Assembly (NCBI GenBank): GCA_016217585.1
Contig: JACRHQ010000092.1
Coordinates: forward strand, 1-8,017
From: Candidatus Omnitrophota bacterium
Lineage (GTDB): Bacteria > Omnitrophota > Gorgyraeia > Zapsychrales > Zapsychraceae
Direction of reading: 5' to 3'
Length of the DNA: 8,017 bases
The notes beneath the pieces were generated by a model that did not search any database, was not told where the DNA came from, and saw only the letters and a program-made list of their open reading frames with translations. This document shows positions 7,001 through 8,017 of this stretch, in pieces (position 1 is the stretch's first letter; the number at the start of each line of letters is the position of its first letter). The position numbers and the translations under genes were made by a program.

Positions 7001-7635
7001 AAAACTTTTTCTCCCCTTTGGTACCCCTCGATATATTTCTGAAACACTCGCGCCGCCTCCAGGATACGCGGTTTGTTAAAACGGCTGGCATAGTCCCATA
7101 ACCGTTTAACATTGATATTTTCCACGTTCTGTAATCTTAATTCGTCAAGATAATCCTGCGAAACATTAATGTGTTTAATATACACCAGATCCAAAATAGC
7201 TTTCTCGGCACGGGCCACAAAAGCTGTTTGTCCATCAATTTTTAGTGATTCATAACCCCAGAATAGCGGCGTTTGAATATGCCAGTATCGGAATCGCCCT
7301 GCCTTTGAGATAAATTTTCCCTGTCTTTTTGTTGTCACAGATGTGTAAACATAGACCGCCTCCGGGATTAAATGATGATATTCCAGCGCTTTTTCTAAAC
7401 TGACATAAGAGGGCCGCATAAGAACCGAGGCAATATAGAATTCACTAACCGTTGTTTTGCGGTAGCGTTCGGCTAAGACATAAAAACCTCTTTTTAATTT
7501 GATCAGCTTTCCTGCCTTTTCCCACCGGCTCACCTGCACTTTAATTGTTCCCGGATTGCGTGCGCCGATAAAAAGGGCCTCCGTCTCAATGATAGGCATA
7601 TTTCGGACTTGGTCAAGAAATTTATCAAATTCCAT
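6997..7635 (-). CDS. abiEi: AbiEi-family antitoxin and transcriptional regulator
   Basis: A 212-residue AbiEi-type antitoxin. Residues about 10-57 read as a winged helix-turn-helix: a helix at ETEALFIGA, a recognition helix around TIKVQVSRWEKAGKL, then a wing at LIKLKRGFYVLAE. Residues 75-105 carry the family core SYVSLEKALEYHHLIPEAV plus the VYTSVTTKR strand, and the later RAEKAILDLVYI segment is also typical. In characterised AbiE systems the N-terminal domain binds inverted repeats in its own promoter while the C-terminal domain is needed to neutralise the toxin. The candidate operator at 7645-7672 fits this. The Shine-Dalgarno before the ATG at 7635 is weak, and an in-frame ATG at residue 13 has none either, so the first start is kept. 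It is coupled to abiEii by a 4-base overlap. Confidence 0.9.
   Translation of the reverse strand: MEFDKFLDQVRNMPIIETEALFIGARNPGTIKVQVSRWEKAGKLIKLKRGFYVLAERYRKTTVSEFYIASVLMRPSYVSLEKALEYHHLIPEAVYVYTSVTTKRQGKFISKAGRFRYWHIQTPLFWGYESLKIDGQTAFVARAEKAILDLVYIKHINVSQDYLDELRLQNVENINVKRLWDYASRFNKPRILEAARVFQKYIEGYQRGEKVL
7011..7018 (-). promoter_or_regulatory. Strong ribosome binding site of abiEii
   Basis: Read on the minus strand this is AAGGGGAG, ten bases before the GTG start at 7000 and inside the last codons of the antitoxin gene. It decides the GTG start. A strong site feeding a weak start codon, right at the antitoxin stop, suggests toxin synthesis is coupled to antitoxin translation. Confidence 0.75.
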
Positions 7636-7644
7636 AGCATTTAC

Positions 7645-7672
7645 TTAACATATTTGTTAATATCTGTGTTAA
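7645..7672 (-). promoter_or_regulatory. Candidate AbiEi operator: three TTAACA half-sites
   Basis: On the minus strand there are TTAACA at 7672-7667, TTAACA at 7660-7655 and its inverse TGTTAA at 7650-7645. The last two form a perfect 6+6 palindrome with a 4-base spacer. The first copy overlaps the -10 box and lies one helical turn or so (12 bases) from the second. A repressor bound here would cover the -10 box and the expected transcription start. AbiEi proteins are known to autoregulate through inverted repeats. Assigning this repeat to AbiEi is inference. Confidence 0.6.
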
Positions 7673-7700
7673 TTATATATCATTAGTGGTATTTTTGCAA
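7672..7700 (-). promoter_or_regulatory. Sigma70-like promoter for the abiE genes
   Basis: On the minus strand, -35 TTGCAA (7700-7695, four of six consensus bases) is followed after exactly 17 bases by -10 TATAAT (7677-7672, six of six). The start of transcription would fall near 7665, giving an untranslated leader of about 30 bases before abiEi. This is the only clear promoter upstream of the whole array, and it overlaps the candidate operator. Confidence 0.65.
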
Positions 7701-7730
7701 GTCCGGTTACTTCATTGGACACACAGGCGT

Positions 7731-8017
7731 TCAAATAGACAAGAATTTGTCCGTAGCCATAAAAAATGGAAGAATCTCTAACCCGTTATCTAACCGGCGA
7801 TGGCCTTCTTTATTTGCCGAAACGATAAATAACGGAATCCCGGGGAAATGCTTCCGGAAATTATTTAAAGTATCCAAAGAAAGCGATTCTTGCCCCGTCT
7901 TGCACTCAAAAGCGATCACGGGTTTTCCGCCCCGCATCACCAATATGTCTATTTCCTGCCTCCCGTGGCGCCAGAAGGCAAAGTCGCAGTCTTTGCGGTT
8001 ATAATCCCGCAGGCGGC
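7731..8017 (-). CDS. C-terminal end of a probable DUF4143-type ATPase (5' end outside window)
   Basis: The frame enters from the right edge and stops at the TGA on 7731-7733, showing 94 residues. The visible part reads RLRDYNRKDCDFAFWRHGRQ and then EIDILVMRGGKPVIAFECK. This is the D-x(n)-ExK strand pattern of a restriction-endonuclease-like fold, as seen at the C-terminus of AAA-type ATPases with a DUF4143 domain. It ends LPFFMATDKFLSI. The ATPase part (Walker motifs) would lie outside the window, so the assignment rests on the tail only. TTG or ATG codons near 7943-7937 are internal and not the real start, because the frame and its conserved residues continue upstream. Such ATPases are common in accessory and defence-rich regions, which suits the adjacent abiE genes. 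Function is unknown. Confidence 0.6.
   Translation of the reverse strand, partial: RLRDYNRKDCDFAFWRHGRQEIDILVMRGGKPVIAFECKTGQESLSLDTLNNFRKHFPGIPLFIVSANKEGHRRLDNGLEILPFFMATDKFLSI

Larger units (their letters stand above)
7636..7730. other. Only intergenic gap (95 bp)
   Basis: This AT-rich gap between the DUF4143-type gene end and abiEi contains the promoter and operator described separately. No convincing rho-independent terminator follows the upstream stop: only a 4-base GTCC/GGAC pairing is visible and there is no T-tract. Some read-through into abiE is therefore possible. Confidence 0.6.

Noticed and set aside
1..8017. CRISPR arrays, tRNA or rRNA genes, transposase or integrase genes
   Set aside because: No regularly spaced repeats, cloverleaf-type tRNA sequence or mobile-element enzyme motifs were seen on either strand.

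Overview
The window is a compact, fully minus-strand gene array: all seven genes with a start or stop inside it, plus one entering from each edge, are read right to left with almost no intergenic DNA. It comes from a bacterium using the standard bacterial code. The membrane-anchored heparinase-like protein, hexapeptide acyltransferase, GT4-type glycosyltransferases and deacetylases suggest an uncultivated, probably Gram-negative lineage. The sequence contains no marker that fixes the phylum, so this is a weak inference.

Right end (about 6197-8017): an accessory, visibly more AT-rich block. It holds the 3' end of a probable DUF4143-type ATPase, then a 95-bp gap with a good sigma70-like promoter and a TTAACA/TGTTAA operator-like repeat, then a two-gene AbiE-type toxin-antitoxin module (AbiEi regulator 6997-7635, AbiEii nucleotidyltransferase toxin 6197-7000).

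Left and centre (1 to about 6177): a GC-richer extracellular polysaccharide locus. In transcription order it contains a hexapeptide-repeat acyltransferase, an 821-residue protein made of two glycosyltransferases, a heparinase II/III-like membrane-anchored protein, a NodB-type polysaccharide deacetylase, and the first 38 codons of a second deacetylase. Together they would add sugars to a glycan, O-acylate it, remove N- or O-acetyl groups and possibly cleave or trim a uronate-containing chain. Adjacent genes overlap by 4, 20, 35 and 4 bases, so the set looks like one translationally coupled operon. The AbiE module sits only 19 bases upstream with no visible terminator, so the only clear promoter in the window is the AbiE one.

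The most unusual feature is inside the double glycosyltransferase. The linker between the two enzymes is encoded by a 146-bp GC-rich palindromic element (4328-4473) with perfect 23-bp inverted arms, each arm itself a small hairpin, and three more hairpins between them. It looks like a REPIN-like or Rickettsia-palindromic-element-like insertion that landed at the junction of two ancestrally separate genes and fused them into one open frame. No tRNA, rRNA, CRISPR array or transposase gene was seen. No gene-free stretch exceeds 95 bases.
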